Assembly: GCA_016191225.1 (NCBI GenBank)
Contig: JACPPC010000007.1
Coordinates: 124,001-188,000, forward strand
DNA: 64,000 nt
Direction of reading: 5' to 3'
Source of the DNA: Gemmatimonadota bacterium
GTDB lineage: Bacteria; Gemmatimonadota; Gemmatimonadetes; Gemmatimonadales; Gemmatimonadaceae
In this document: positions 39,555 to 46,651 of the stretch, piece after piece
Layout: every line of letters begins with the position of its first letter
Numbering within the stretch: the first letter of the stretch is position 1
The notes under the pieces: generated by a model
Database searches by the model: none
Told to the model about the DNA's origin: nothing
Seen by the model: only the letters and a program-made list of their open reading frames with translations
Program-made: the position numbers and the translations under genes

Positions 39555-41573
39555 TCAGTCGCCGGTTGCCTCGTGCAAGCTCACCCGGTTTCTCCCCTGC
39601 TCCTTGCTCCGGTACAGCGCCCGGTCGGCCAGCGAGAAGAGCTTCGCCCGCGGCACCGGCGGGTCGCCCCCGTAGGTGGCCACGCCAAACGACACCGTGA
39701 CCGGGATCTCCCGTCCCTCTGCGGGGATCGGGCGCGACTCGATCGTCCGGCGCATCCGCTCGGCGAATTCCCGCGCTCCCTGCAGATCGGTCTGCGGGAG
39801 CAGGCAGGCGATTTCCTCACCCCCGTAGCGGGCCACGATGTCCACCGTGCGAACCCCGTCGCGAAAGACTTTCGCCACGATCTGCAGCACCACGTCACCG
39901 GTGTCGTGCCCGTAGGAGTCGTTCACGAGCTTGAAGTGGTCGATGTCGGCCACCACGAGGCTCACCGGGCCGCCGTAGCGGTCGCACTCGTCGAGCAGGC
40001 GTTCCATCTGCTCCTCGAAGTGGCGCCGGTTGGACAGCCCGGTGAGGGCGTCGGTGCGGGCACGTCGCTCGATCTCCTCGTACTCGAACTGCGACTCGAG
40101 GCTCACCGCCGCGATCGCGCCCAGGAGCCGCAGGGCGCGCACCGACTCGCCGCGCACCCGGTAGGCCTCGTTTCCCTCCACGACGATCGCCCCCACCACG
40201 CCCTCGGGGCGCACGAGGGGCACCACGCCCAGGCTTTGCACCACCCGCTTGGGCTCGGCGCGGCCGTAGACGATCGCCGTCCGGGAGAGTTCGCGGGCGT
40301 CCTCCCAGGTGAGGGGGGTCGCCTCGCGGCAGCTCCCCCCCACGGCGCTGTCGTCGGTGATCACGAGTCCCACCCGCACCGGGGCCTCGTTGCTGGTGGC
40401 CTGCACCTCGCCGCGCCTCGCGTCGGCGTCCCAGCGCACGAGGGCGGCATGCGCCGCCCCGGTCACGTCGAGGGCGCTCTGGCAGATCTCGGCGCCCAGC
40501 GAGTTCACCGTGCGGCTCTTCTGGAAGTCGGTCGCCGCCTGCAGCAGCGCCAGCGTGGTCGTGTTCTGCCGCGAGACTTCGTCACCGCTCTCGACGAGGG
40601 CCAGCATGTCGGCGAGGTGGTCGGCGTGCCGGGGGAGCCAGCGCTTGAGCTCGTCGCGGTCGACGCGCATCCCGGTGCGGTGCGAGACGCTGAGCGCGCC
40701 TCCCGCCACCGCGCCAATGCGTGGCGGCACGCTCACCGCCGCGAGGCTCGGGAACCCCCCCGTGGCGTCGAAATTCACCATCTCGTTGTCGGCGGCCCAG
40801 GTCACGAGCGGCAGCCACTCCTCGCTGCGGAAGGTCGAGGGGCCGTCGGGATCGTCGCCGCTCCACGCCACCGGCACCAGCACGCCGTCGGAGCGCGGGT
40901 CGTGCCGCCACAGGATCGCCTCGTCGGCCCCCACGATGTCGCGCAGCATTCGCAGGTAAGTGATGAGCGGCGTCGCCACGCTCGACTCGAGCCGCGTCGG
41001 CCCCGGCTCGCGCGGGCGCTCCGCGGCCGGGCGCACCCGCCCCTGCGCGACCTGTTCCTCGAGCTGCGCCACGCGGCGGTTCGCGGCGTCCACCGCGCGA
41101 AAGACGCGGCCGGCGAGCCAGCGCGGAATCACCGCCGTGCTCACCAGCACGGCCGCGGTCACGAAGGCGGGCGCCCACACGATCACCCTGGAGCGGATGC
41201 CCTCCACGCCCAGCAGCGTGGTGAAGGCCGCCAGCGCCCCCACGAACGCCATTCCCGGGCCGTGCGGCACCGAGATCGCCAGCACGCAGAGCGCCACCAG
41301 CACCACGGCCGGCGACTGGATGCCCCCCGAGAGGAGGGTGAAGAGCATGGCCGGGATCATGCCGAACACCCCGATCCGGCGGGCCGTCTCGCTGTCGAGG
41401 GGGGGCTCGCGAATGGCCAGCAGCAAGGCGATGAAGACGGCGAAGAAGACGATCGCCATCGTCGGGAAGATGCCGACGAAGGTACGCTGGCCCTGGGCGG
41501 CGGCCTGCGCCGCCGCCTGGGCCGCGTCGGCGGACCTCTGCGTCGCCTGCAGCAGGAAGAACGCGGCGGTCAC
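39555..41573 (-). CDS. Membrane diguanylate cyclase (GAF-like + GGDEF)
   Basis: This 672-aa inner-membrane protein has about five hydrophobic segments between residues 30 and 170. A short coiled coil and two GAF-like regions follow (about 195-330 and 335-500), then a C-terminal GGDEF domain. The active-site loop is GGEEI (584-588), an accepted GGDEF variant with the two acidic residues kept. An inhibitory RxxD site (RTVD) precedes it at the standard five-residue spacing, so product feedback is expected. The GTG start at 41573 lies 16 nt after the dusB stop, indicating co-transcription with dusB. Confidence 0.92.
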   Translation of the reverse strand: MTAAFFLLQATQRSADAAQAAAQAAAQGQRTFVGIFPTMAIVFFAVFIALLLAIREPPLDSETARRIGVFGMIPAMLFTLLSGGIQSPAVVLVALCVLAISVPHGPGMAFVGALAAFTTLLGVEGIRSRVIVWAPAFVTAAVLVSTAVIPRWLAGRVFRAVDAANRRVAQLEEQVAQGRVRPAAERPREPGPTRLESSVATPLITYLRMLRDIVGADEAILWRHDPRSDGVLVPVAWSGDDPDGPSTFRSEEWLPLVTWAADNEMVNFDATGGFPSLAAVSVPPRIGAVAGGALSVSHRTGMRVDRDELKRWLPRHADHLADMLALVESGDEVSRQNTTTLALLQAATDFQKSRTVNSLGAEICQSALDVTGAAHAALVRWDADARRGEVQATSNEAPVRVGLVITDDSAVGGSCREATPLTWEDARELSRTAIVYGRAEPKRVVQSLGVVPLVRPEGVVGAIVVEGNEAYRVRGESVRALRLLGAIAAVSLESQFEYEEIERRARTDALTGLSNRRHFEEQMERLLDECDRYGGPVSLVVADIDHFKLVNDSYGHDTGDVVLQIVAKVFRDGVRTVDIVARYGGEEIACLLPQTDLQGAREFAERMRRTIESRPIPAEGREIPVTVSFGVATYGGDPPVPRAKLFSLADRALYRSKEQGRNRVSLHEATGD

Positions 41574-41589
41574 TATCGTCGCCGTCTCG

Positions 41590-42615
41590 TCACGCCGCGG
41601 CGCCTTCTGCGAGCGGGAGCAGCTCCGCCACGTCGTTGTGGCGGGGGCCCCGCGCGAGATACTGCGAGAAGATGTCCTCGACCTGCGCGAGTGAGTTCAC
41701 GGCGTGCAGCTGCTTGCGGAGGTCCCCCGAGCCGGGGAGCCCCTTCACGTACCAGCCGAGGTGCTTGCGGAACTCGATCGCGGCACCCCGCGGGTCGGCC
41801 TCGTACTCCTCGGCCATGCGGGCGTGCGAGAGGGCGATCGCGAAGCGCTCGGCGACGCCGGGGGCGGGACGCATCGGGACCCCGGCCAGGAGGTCCTTCA
41901 CCTGGTCGAAGATCCACGGCTGCCCGAACGAACCCCGGGCGATCATGATGCCCGCGCACCCCGTCTGCCGCCACATCGAGTGAGCGTCGGCTGGGGTCTT
42001 GATGTCGCCGTTGCCGAGTACCGGGATGTCGAGGGCCGCGACCACCGCGGCGATCTCCTCCCAGCGGGCCGCGCCGGCGTACATCTGGGTGCGGGTGCGG
42101 GGGTGGAGGGCGAGCACGCGGGCCCCCGCGTCCTGGCAGCGGAGGGCGATCGTGACCGGGTCGCGCATTTCCTCGTTCCAGCCGCTGCGGATCTTGCAGG
42201 TCACGGGGAGGTGGGTCCCCCGGGCGACAGCCCGGATCACCTCCTGCACGAGGCCCAGGTCGCGCAGGCAGCCGGAGCCGCCGTTGCGCTTGACGACCTT
42301 CTTGACCGGGCAGCCGAAGTTGATGTCGATGAAGTCGGGCTGGAAGACGTCGGTGACGAGGCGGGCGGCCTCGCCCATGGCCACCGGGTCGGCGCCGAAG
42401 ATCTGGACGCCGATCGGGTGCTCGTCGGGGGAGAAGCGGAGCTTGGCGGTGGTGGCCTCGTTTTCGCGGCGAATGCCCTCGGCGGAAAGGAACTCGGTGA
42501 CGACCACGTCGGCGCCAAAGCGGCGGCAGAGGCGCCGGAAGGGCGACTCGGAGACGCCGGCCATGGGGGCCAGGTAGAGGGGCGTGGTGACGCCGAGGGG
42601 GAACGGAAAGGGCAT
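41590..42615 (-). CDS. dusB: tRNA-dihydrouridine synthase
   Basis: This 341-aa FMN enzyme reduces uridines in tRNA. LAPMAGVSESPFRRLCRRFGADVVVTEFLSAEG, INFGCPVKKVVKRNGGSGCL with the catalytic cysteine, CKIRSGW, HPRTRTQMYAG and GNGDIKTPADA are typical of the DusB branch. ATG at 42615 has no Shine-Dalgarno, but a well-spaced promoter lies just upstream, giving a very short leader. Downstream is the diguanylate cyclase gene. Confidence 0.96.
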   Translation of the reverse strand: MPFPFPLGVTTPLYLAPMAGVSESPFRRLCRRFGADVVVTEFLSAEGIRRENEATTAKLRFSPDEHPIGVQIFGADPVAMGEAARLVTDVFQPDFIDINFGCPVKKVVKRNGGSGCLRDLGLVQEVIRAVARGTHLPVTCKIRSGWNEEMRDPVTIALRCQDAGARVLALHPRTRTQMYAGAARWEEIAAVVAALDIPVLGNGDIKTPADAHSMWRQTGCAGIMIARGSFGQPWIFDQVKDLLAGVPMRPAPGVAERFAIALSHARMAEEYEADPRGAAIEFRKHLGWYVKGLPGSGDLRKQLHAVNSLAQVEDIFSQYLARGPRHNDVAELLPLAEGAAA

Positions 42616-42624
42616 TTGGAGAGG

Positions 42625-42653
42625 AAGGTAGCGTCGGCCGGAAATCGTTGCAA
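42625..42653 (-). promoter_or_regulatory. dusB promoter
   Basis: On the minus strand TTGCAA (42653-42648), a 17-nt spacer and TACCTT (42630-42625) lie 9 nt before the dusB ATG. The resulting 5' leader would be 0-3 nt. Confidence 0.55.
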
Positions 42654-42662
42654 CATCAAGAT

Positions 42663-42691
42663 TTGACACGACTTGGCCACATTCGTAGGTT
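42663..42691 (+). promoter_or_regulatory. Promoter of the EIIA-like gene
   Basis: TTGACA (42663-42668), a 17-nt spacer and TAGGTT (42686-42691) form the best sigma-70-like promoter in the window. It lies about 105 nt before the GTG at 42797 and is divergent from the dusB promoter, 10 nt away. Confidence 0.75.
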
Positions 42692-42796
42692 GGACGCTTG
42701 GCCCTCGATTGCGGATACGCGCCAGGGGGCCGGTGCGGGGGCCGAGCGGCCCCCCGAATGACGCTGGACTGACGCACACACCTGTCGGGGACCGCC

Positions 42797-43249
42797 GTGG
42801 AACTGCGCGAATTCTTTGCCGACGACGCGATCGAGCTGGAGATCAAGGGAACGACCAAGGACGAGGTCCTCAAGGAGCTGATCGGGCTCCTCAAGCTCGA
42901 CGAGAAGTCGGACGCGATGCTGTACAAGATGCTGAAGCGGCGGGAGAACCTCGGCAGCACGGGGATCGGGCGCGGGATCGCGATCCCCCATTGCCGGAGC
43001 CTGGTGGTGACCAAGCTGCGGGTGGCGTTCGGGCGCAAGGCGGCGGGGCTGGACTTCAAGGCGATCGACGAGAAGCCGGTGCAGTTCTTCTTCCTGATCG
43101 TGGCGCCGCCGCTGGAGGTGTCGAACCAGTACCTGCCGGTGCTCGGGAAGATCGCGCAGTTCAGCAAGGAGCCGGACGTGCCGGGGAGGCTGCTGGCGTT
43201 GAAGGCGCCGGGGGAGTTCCTCGAGCTGCTGAAGGAGAAGGGGGTGTAG
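42797..43249 (+). CDS. ptsN: PTS EIIA-Ntr-like protein
   Basis: This 150-aa single-domain protein belongs to the fructose/mannitol-EIIA family. The phosphorylatable histidine is His65 in GIGRGIAIPHCRS. FGRKAAGLDFKAIDEKPVQFFFLIVAPP follows the family pattern. It has no transporter domain, so a regulatory Ntr-type role is more likely than sugar uptake. No HPr or EI is visible nearby. GTG at 42797 is preceded by GGGGA at normal spacing. Confidence 0.9.
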   Translation: MELREFFADDAIELEIKGTTKDEVLKELIGLLKLDEKSDAMLYKMLKRRENLGSTGIGRGIAIPHCRSLVVTKLRVAFGRKAAGLDFKAIDEKPVQFFFLIVAPPLEVSNQYLPVLGKIAQFSKEPDVPGRLLALKAPGEFLELLKEKGV

Positions 43250-43264
43250 CTAGCCCGAGGGGAT

Positions 43265-44125
43265 ATGGCACCGACAGTTCGGCCTGCCACGTGGTGGCGT
43301 CACTCCGAGAACGAGGCGCTGGTCGCCGACTATCTCGACATGCTGGAGCTGGAGCTCGCCGGGAGACGGTACCAGAAAGCTGCACACAACCGCGCGCTCC
43401 GCAGCACCATCGATCGCTCAAAGGGAGCCATCGAGTACAAGCATCAAAACGTGTCGGCGGTGCTCCACCAGCTGGGGCAACCGAGCATTAAGGGCTACCT
43501 CCCGGCCTCCAACTACCAGTCAGAACTCGTCGGCACCGTTTCGCGAGCGCTCGACCTTCGTCCGAGCCTGCTCGACCTTATCGCAAGTGCGGCGAAGCGC
43601 CAGATCGACCGCCCGCTTCTGGAGGCTCACCTGGCTGAAGAGGATCCCCCCCGGCAGCCGCGCATGCCCGCGTTTGGCGAGCGGGCACCCCATCCAGTGA
43701 CCGGGCAAGTGCGCCCGCTGCCCAATTTCCTCGAGCTTGAGTCTCGCAACCGAAGTATCGGCGACTTGGGTGAGCTGTTGGTGCTTCACCAAGAGGAGCG
43801 GCGCCTTCGCGACGCCGGAAGGTCGGCCTTGGCGGCACGCATCGAGCACGTCGCCGCGTCCCATGCGGGTCACGGTTACGACATCGCATCGTTTGAGGCG
43901 AACGGAGAGCCACGCCTCATCGAGGTCAAGACGACGCAGTTCAGCGCGCACACTCCGATCTTCATCTCCCGCAACGAAGTCCGCGTCTCGGAGGATTGTG
44001 GGTCGTCGTACATGCTCGCGCGCGTATACGACGTCCGAGGCAAGCCACGCTTTTTCGCAACGCGCGGGGCACTGGGTATCGGGTGGGACCTCGATCCCCT
44101 GCAATACCAGGGGCGCATTCGATAG
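43265..44125 (+). CDS. DUF3883 domain protein, putative restriction-like nuclease
   Basis: This 286-aa protein has two domains. The N-terminal domain (about 8-105) reads WRHSENEALVADYLDMLELEL, then AIEYKHQNVSAVLHQLGQPSIKGY. It resembles head domains seen in front of some restriction-type nucleases. The C-terminal DUF3883 domain (about 150-275) has GDLGELLV, GYDIASF (Asp206) and RLIEVKTT (Glu220, Lys222), a D...ExK pattern of PD-(D/E)xK nucleases. No methyltransferase or helicase gene is adjacent. Base composition is visibly less GC-rich than in surrounding genes, suggesting transfer. The ATG at 43265 sits very close to GAGGGG, so the start could differ. Confidence 0.8.
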   Translation: MAPTVRPATWWRHSENEALVADYLDMLELELAGRRYQKAAHNRALRSTIDRSKGAIEYKHQNVSAVLHQLGQPSIKGYLPASNYQSELVGTVSRALDLRPSLLDLIASAAKRQIDRPLLEAHLAEEDPPRQPRMPAFGERAPHPVTGQVRPLPNFLELESRNRSIGDLGELLVLHQEERRLRDAGRSALAARIEHVAASHAGHGYDIASFEANGEPRLIEVKTTQFSAHTPIFISRNEVRVSEDCGSSYMLARVYDVRGKPRFFATRGALGIGWDLDPLQYQGRIR

Positions 44126-44186
44126 GAGCATCCAATTCAGTGCTCGCGCACAACGTTGCGCACATGCAGAGCGCCAGAGGAAGCGA

Positions 44187-44495
44187 GTGAACGTCGAGCT
44201 GACGATCGACTATTTCGAGTGGGCGCAGCGCTATCGGCCAGTCGCACAAGCGGGGGTCGCGCGGCGCTTTGACTGGTGGGGGGACGACCTTGAGACTGTG
44301 CGCGCCGCCGACCCACGGTGCGTCTGGACGGAGCTGGACAACGGCGACATCACTTCGGGTTGGCACGTGGTCAACCGCATGAGCTACATGCTCACGTCCG
44401 TGCCCTGTCCTACCGACCTGTTCATCACTGTCGTCGACATGGACGCGCTCGATGGTGACGGCGATGGACAGAGCGATGCGGAGGAACCACAGTAG
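44187..44495 (+). CDS. Small acidic protein of unknown function
   Basis: This 102-aa protein starts at GTG 44187, with AGAGGAA about 6-8 nt upstream. It is rich in aromatic and acidic residues (DYFEWAQRYRP, RRFDWWGDDLE) and ends in a very acidic, calcium-loop-like segment (DMDALDGDGDGQSDAEE). It has no signal peptide or membrane segment. I do not recognise a family. It follows the DUF3883 gene by about 60 nt in the same lower-GC stretch and may have arrived with it. Confidence 0.65.
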   Translation: MNVELTIDYFEWAQRYRPVAQAGVARRFDWWGDDLETVRAADPRCVWTELDNGDITSGWHVVNRMSYMLTSVPCPTDLFITVVDMDALDGDGDGQSDAEEPQ

Positions 44496-44516
44496 CCGCT
44501 GGACGGTAACACCGAG

Positions 44517-45191
44517 ATGCCCCGCCGAATCGCCCTTTCGGTTGCGTTCGCCAGCGCCGCCGCCTGCTCCCCCGCCGACGCCCGCCCCGCCCTCCCCGAC
44601 CCAGCGCCCTCCCCGGCCGTCACCTCAACCGCCCGCCTCGACACCGCCTACTTCGCCGGCGGCTGCTTCTGGGGCATCGAGGCCGTCTACCGCCACATTC
44701 GCGGCGTCACGAGCTTGGTCTCCGGCTACGCCGGCGGCCGCACCGTGAACCCGAGCTACGAGGACGTCAGCTCGGGCGCCACCGGCCACGCCGAGTCGGT
44801 GCGGGTGATCTACGACCCCACCGTCGTCTCGTACGGCACCCTGCTCAAGGTGTTCTTCTCGGTCGCGCACGACCCCACCGAGCTCAACCGGCAGGGACCA
44901 GACGTCGGCACGCAGTACCGCTCGGCGATCTTCGCCCGCGACACCGCCCAGGCGCGGGCCGCCCGCGAGTACATCGCCCAGCTCGGCGCCGCCGAGGACT
45001 TTCGTGCCCCGATCGTGACCGAGGTCAAGCCACTGGCGAGGTTCTATCCCGCCGAGGACTACCACCAGAACTACCTCGCCCTGCACCCGCGGGAGCCGTA
45101 CATCGTCTACAACGACCTCCCCAAGCTCGAGGCGCTCAAGCGGGAGTTCGCGTCGATCTACCGGGACGACGGGATCGCGGCCGCGCGGTAG
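44517..45191 (+). CDS. msrA: Peptide-methionine (S)-S-oxide reductase, exported
   Basis: MsrA (224 aa) repairs oxidised methionine. The catalytic cysteine is Cys50 in FAGGCFWGIEAVY. VSGYAGG, GHAESVRVIYDP and FYPAEDYHQNYL are family signatures. An N-terminal signal with a lipobox-like ASAAAC (Cys17) indicates an exported, probably lipid-anchored form. ATG at 44517 lies 21 nt after the previous stop without an obvious Shine-Dalgarno. It probably protects envelope proteins; no MsrB is fused or adjacent. Confidence 0.93.
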   Translation: MPRRIALSVAFASAAACSPADARPALPDPAPSPAVTSTARLDTAYFAGGCFWGIEAVYRHIRGVTSLVSGYAGGRTVNPSYEDVSSGATGHAESVRVIYDPTVVSYGTLLKVFFSVAHDPTELNRQGPDVGTQYRSAIFARDTAQARAAREYIAQLGAAEDFRAPIVTEVKPLARFYPAEDYHQNYLALHPREPYIVYNDLPKLEALKREFASIYRDDGIAAAR

Positions 45192-45263
45192 GGGCCGGCC
45201 CGCCCACCCCCGCTGCCGTCCGCCAGGCCAGTCCCCCGGCGGACGCGCCCGCCGCCGCGGGGT

Positions 45264-45281
45264 GTGTGCGTTGGCGCACAC
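45264..45281. terminator. Hairpin between msrA and the outer-membrane barrel gene
   Basis: GTGTGCG, a TTGG loop and CGCACAC form a 7-bp stem in the 131-nt gap. There is no T-tract, so its role as a terminator is uncertain. Confidence 0.35.
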
Positions 45282-45309
45282 CGCGAGGCCCCGGCCTAAC
45301 GATTCGGCC

Positions 45310-45315
45310 GATACT
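45310..45315 (+). promoter_or_regulatory. -10-like box 7 nt before the barrel gene
   Basis: GATACT ends 7 nt before the GTG at 45323, the same spacing as for truA and metalloprotease 2. No clear -35 box is seen, so support is moderate at best. Confidence 0.3.
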
Positions 45316-45322
45316 GCGTCTT

Positions 45323-46549
45323 GTGAGTGTGCGCATCCGCCTCCGGGCCAACTGGCCAGTTTTCGCGTGCCTCGCAGTCGCGCGCGCCGCGGCGCAGTCG
45401 CCGGTGTCGATGGCGCCCGCCGGCGGCGCGAGGTACGTCGTCCCGGCGGCGCCTCCCGATTCGGCGCCCCCCGCCGCGGCAGCGGACTCGGTGCAGCACT
45501 CGCGCACCCTGACCCGGTTCGTCACAATCTCGCGGACGCCGAACGGCGAGTGGCGCGAGCTGGATCTGGTCATGGCGCCCACGCTCACCTACTCGCCCGA
45601 GACGGGATTTGGCACGGGGCTCGGCCTGGTCGTGTCGCGCCTCGAGGGCGCCCCGGGCTCGGGCCAGCGCCCGTCGACCTTCCAGGTGTCGACGCAGTTC
45701 ACCCAGGAGCAGCAGTACACGCTCACCGCCCAGGGCGACGTCTGGACCCGCGGCAACGGATATCGCTTCACCTACAACGCCACCTGGGCGCGCAATCCCG
45801 GAAAGTTCTACGGCATCGGCGACGGGAACTCCGCGCGCGCGGAGAAGTACTCGCCCACCGTGGAACGCCTCTTCGCCGCGGCGTGGAAGAATGTCGCCCC
45901 CCACTTCTTCGTCGGGACGCAGGCGCTCATCGAGCACGTCAGCCTCGTGGTCAACGACACGGGTCCGCTCACCTCCGGCTCCGTGCCGGGACAGAATGGC
46001 GGCAACCTGGTGCAGCTGGGCCTGGTCGCGTCGTACGACACGCGCGCGCCGTACTACAACCCGCAGCACGGCCTGCAGGCGAACCTCACCCTCGCGCGCT
46101 CGGCCCGGGCCATCGGCAGCGAGTATTCGTACGCTCGGGCGACGCTCGACCTGCGGGGGTACCATGAGGTGTTCGCCGGCTTCGTGACGGCGGGGCAGCT
46201 GTGGGCCGACGCCGTGCGCGGGGCGCCGCCGTTCGACCGGGTGCCCAAAATCGGCGGGTCGCAGCTGCTGCGAGGCGTGAGTGACGCGCGTTATCGAGAC
46301 CAGGGCGCCATGATCGCGCAGGGCGAACTGCGGTCGCCCGCCTGGCACCGGTTCGGCGTCGTCACCTTTGCCGGGGTGGGCGCGACGGGAGCGGGCTTCG
46401 ACGCCGTGGCCGCCGACCGCTTTCACTTCGCCGGCGGATTCGGGCTGCGCTACTCGCTCACCGAGCACGACCGGCTGAACATCCGGATCGACCGCGGCTG
46501 GGGGCGGGCGAGCAGCGGGACGTACTTCACGATCAACGAGGCGTTCTAG
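45323..46549 (+). CDS. Omp85/D15-like outer-membrane barrel without POTRA domains
   Basis: This 408-aa protein has an N-terminal signal (ending near ARAAAQ) and a Pro/Ala linker. The remainder is beta-barrel, with alternating strands ending in a C-terminal phenylalanine (INEAF). GGSQLLRGVSDARYRDQGAMIAQGELR matches the conserved region of the bacterial surface antigen (D15) barrel, where BamA has VRGF. There is no room for POTRA domains, so it is not BamA or TamA itself. It may be a small Omp85-type porin-like protein. GTG at 45323 is chosen for the signal peptide and upstream box. Confidence 0.8.
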   Translation: MSVRIRLRANWPVFACLAVARAAAQSPVSMAPAGGARYVVPAAPPDSAPPAAAADSVQHSRTLTRFVTISRTPNGEWRELDLVMAPTLTYSPETGFGTGLGLVVSRLEGAPGSGQRPSTFQVSTQFTQEQQYTLTAQGDVWTRGNGYRFTYNATWARNPGKFYGIGDGNSARAEKYSPTVERLFAAAWKNVAPHFFVGTQALIEHVSLVVNDTGPLTSGSVPGQNGGNLVQLGLVASYDTRAPYYNPQHGLQANLTLARSARAIGSEYSYARATLDLRGYHEVFAGFVTAGQLWADAVRGAPPFDRVPKIGGSQLLRGVSDARYRDQGAMIAQGELRSPAWHRFGVVTFAGVGATGAGFDAVAADRFHFAGGFGLRYSLTEHDRLNIRIDRGWGRASSGTYFTINEAF

Positions 46550-46572
46550 GGGCCGTGGTGGGGCAATGAAAC

Positions 46573-46601
46573 GGGGGGCGCGGCCGTTCGCCGCGCCCCC
46601 C
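46573..46601. terminator. Bidirectional hairpin between barrel gene and M14 peptidase
   Basis: A perfect 12-bp G/C stem (46573-46584 with 46590-46601), loop CGTTC, lies between two convergent genes. T-tracts are weak on both sides. Confidence 0.6.
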
Positions 46602-46618
46602 GCCTTCACTGCACAAGC

Positions 46619-46650
46619 AGGTCCTTCGCGTCGCTCAGGACGACGACGGG
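46619..46650. repeat. Dispersed repeat, family B (copy 1)
   Basis: GGTCCTTCGCGTCGCTCAGG followed by ACGACG lies directly after the M14 peptidase stop. Closely related sequence recurs at 49760-49812 and 52811-52835. Confidence 0.6.
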
Positions 46651-46651
46651 G

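Noticed and set aside
42698-42772. Short TTG-initiated leader ORF between the ptsN promoter and gene
   Set aside because: No ribosome-binding site, no characteristic leader-peptide composition and no attenuator structure could be supported.
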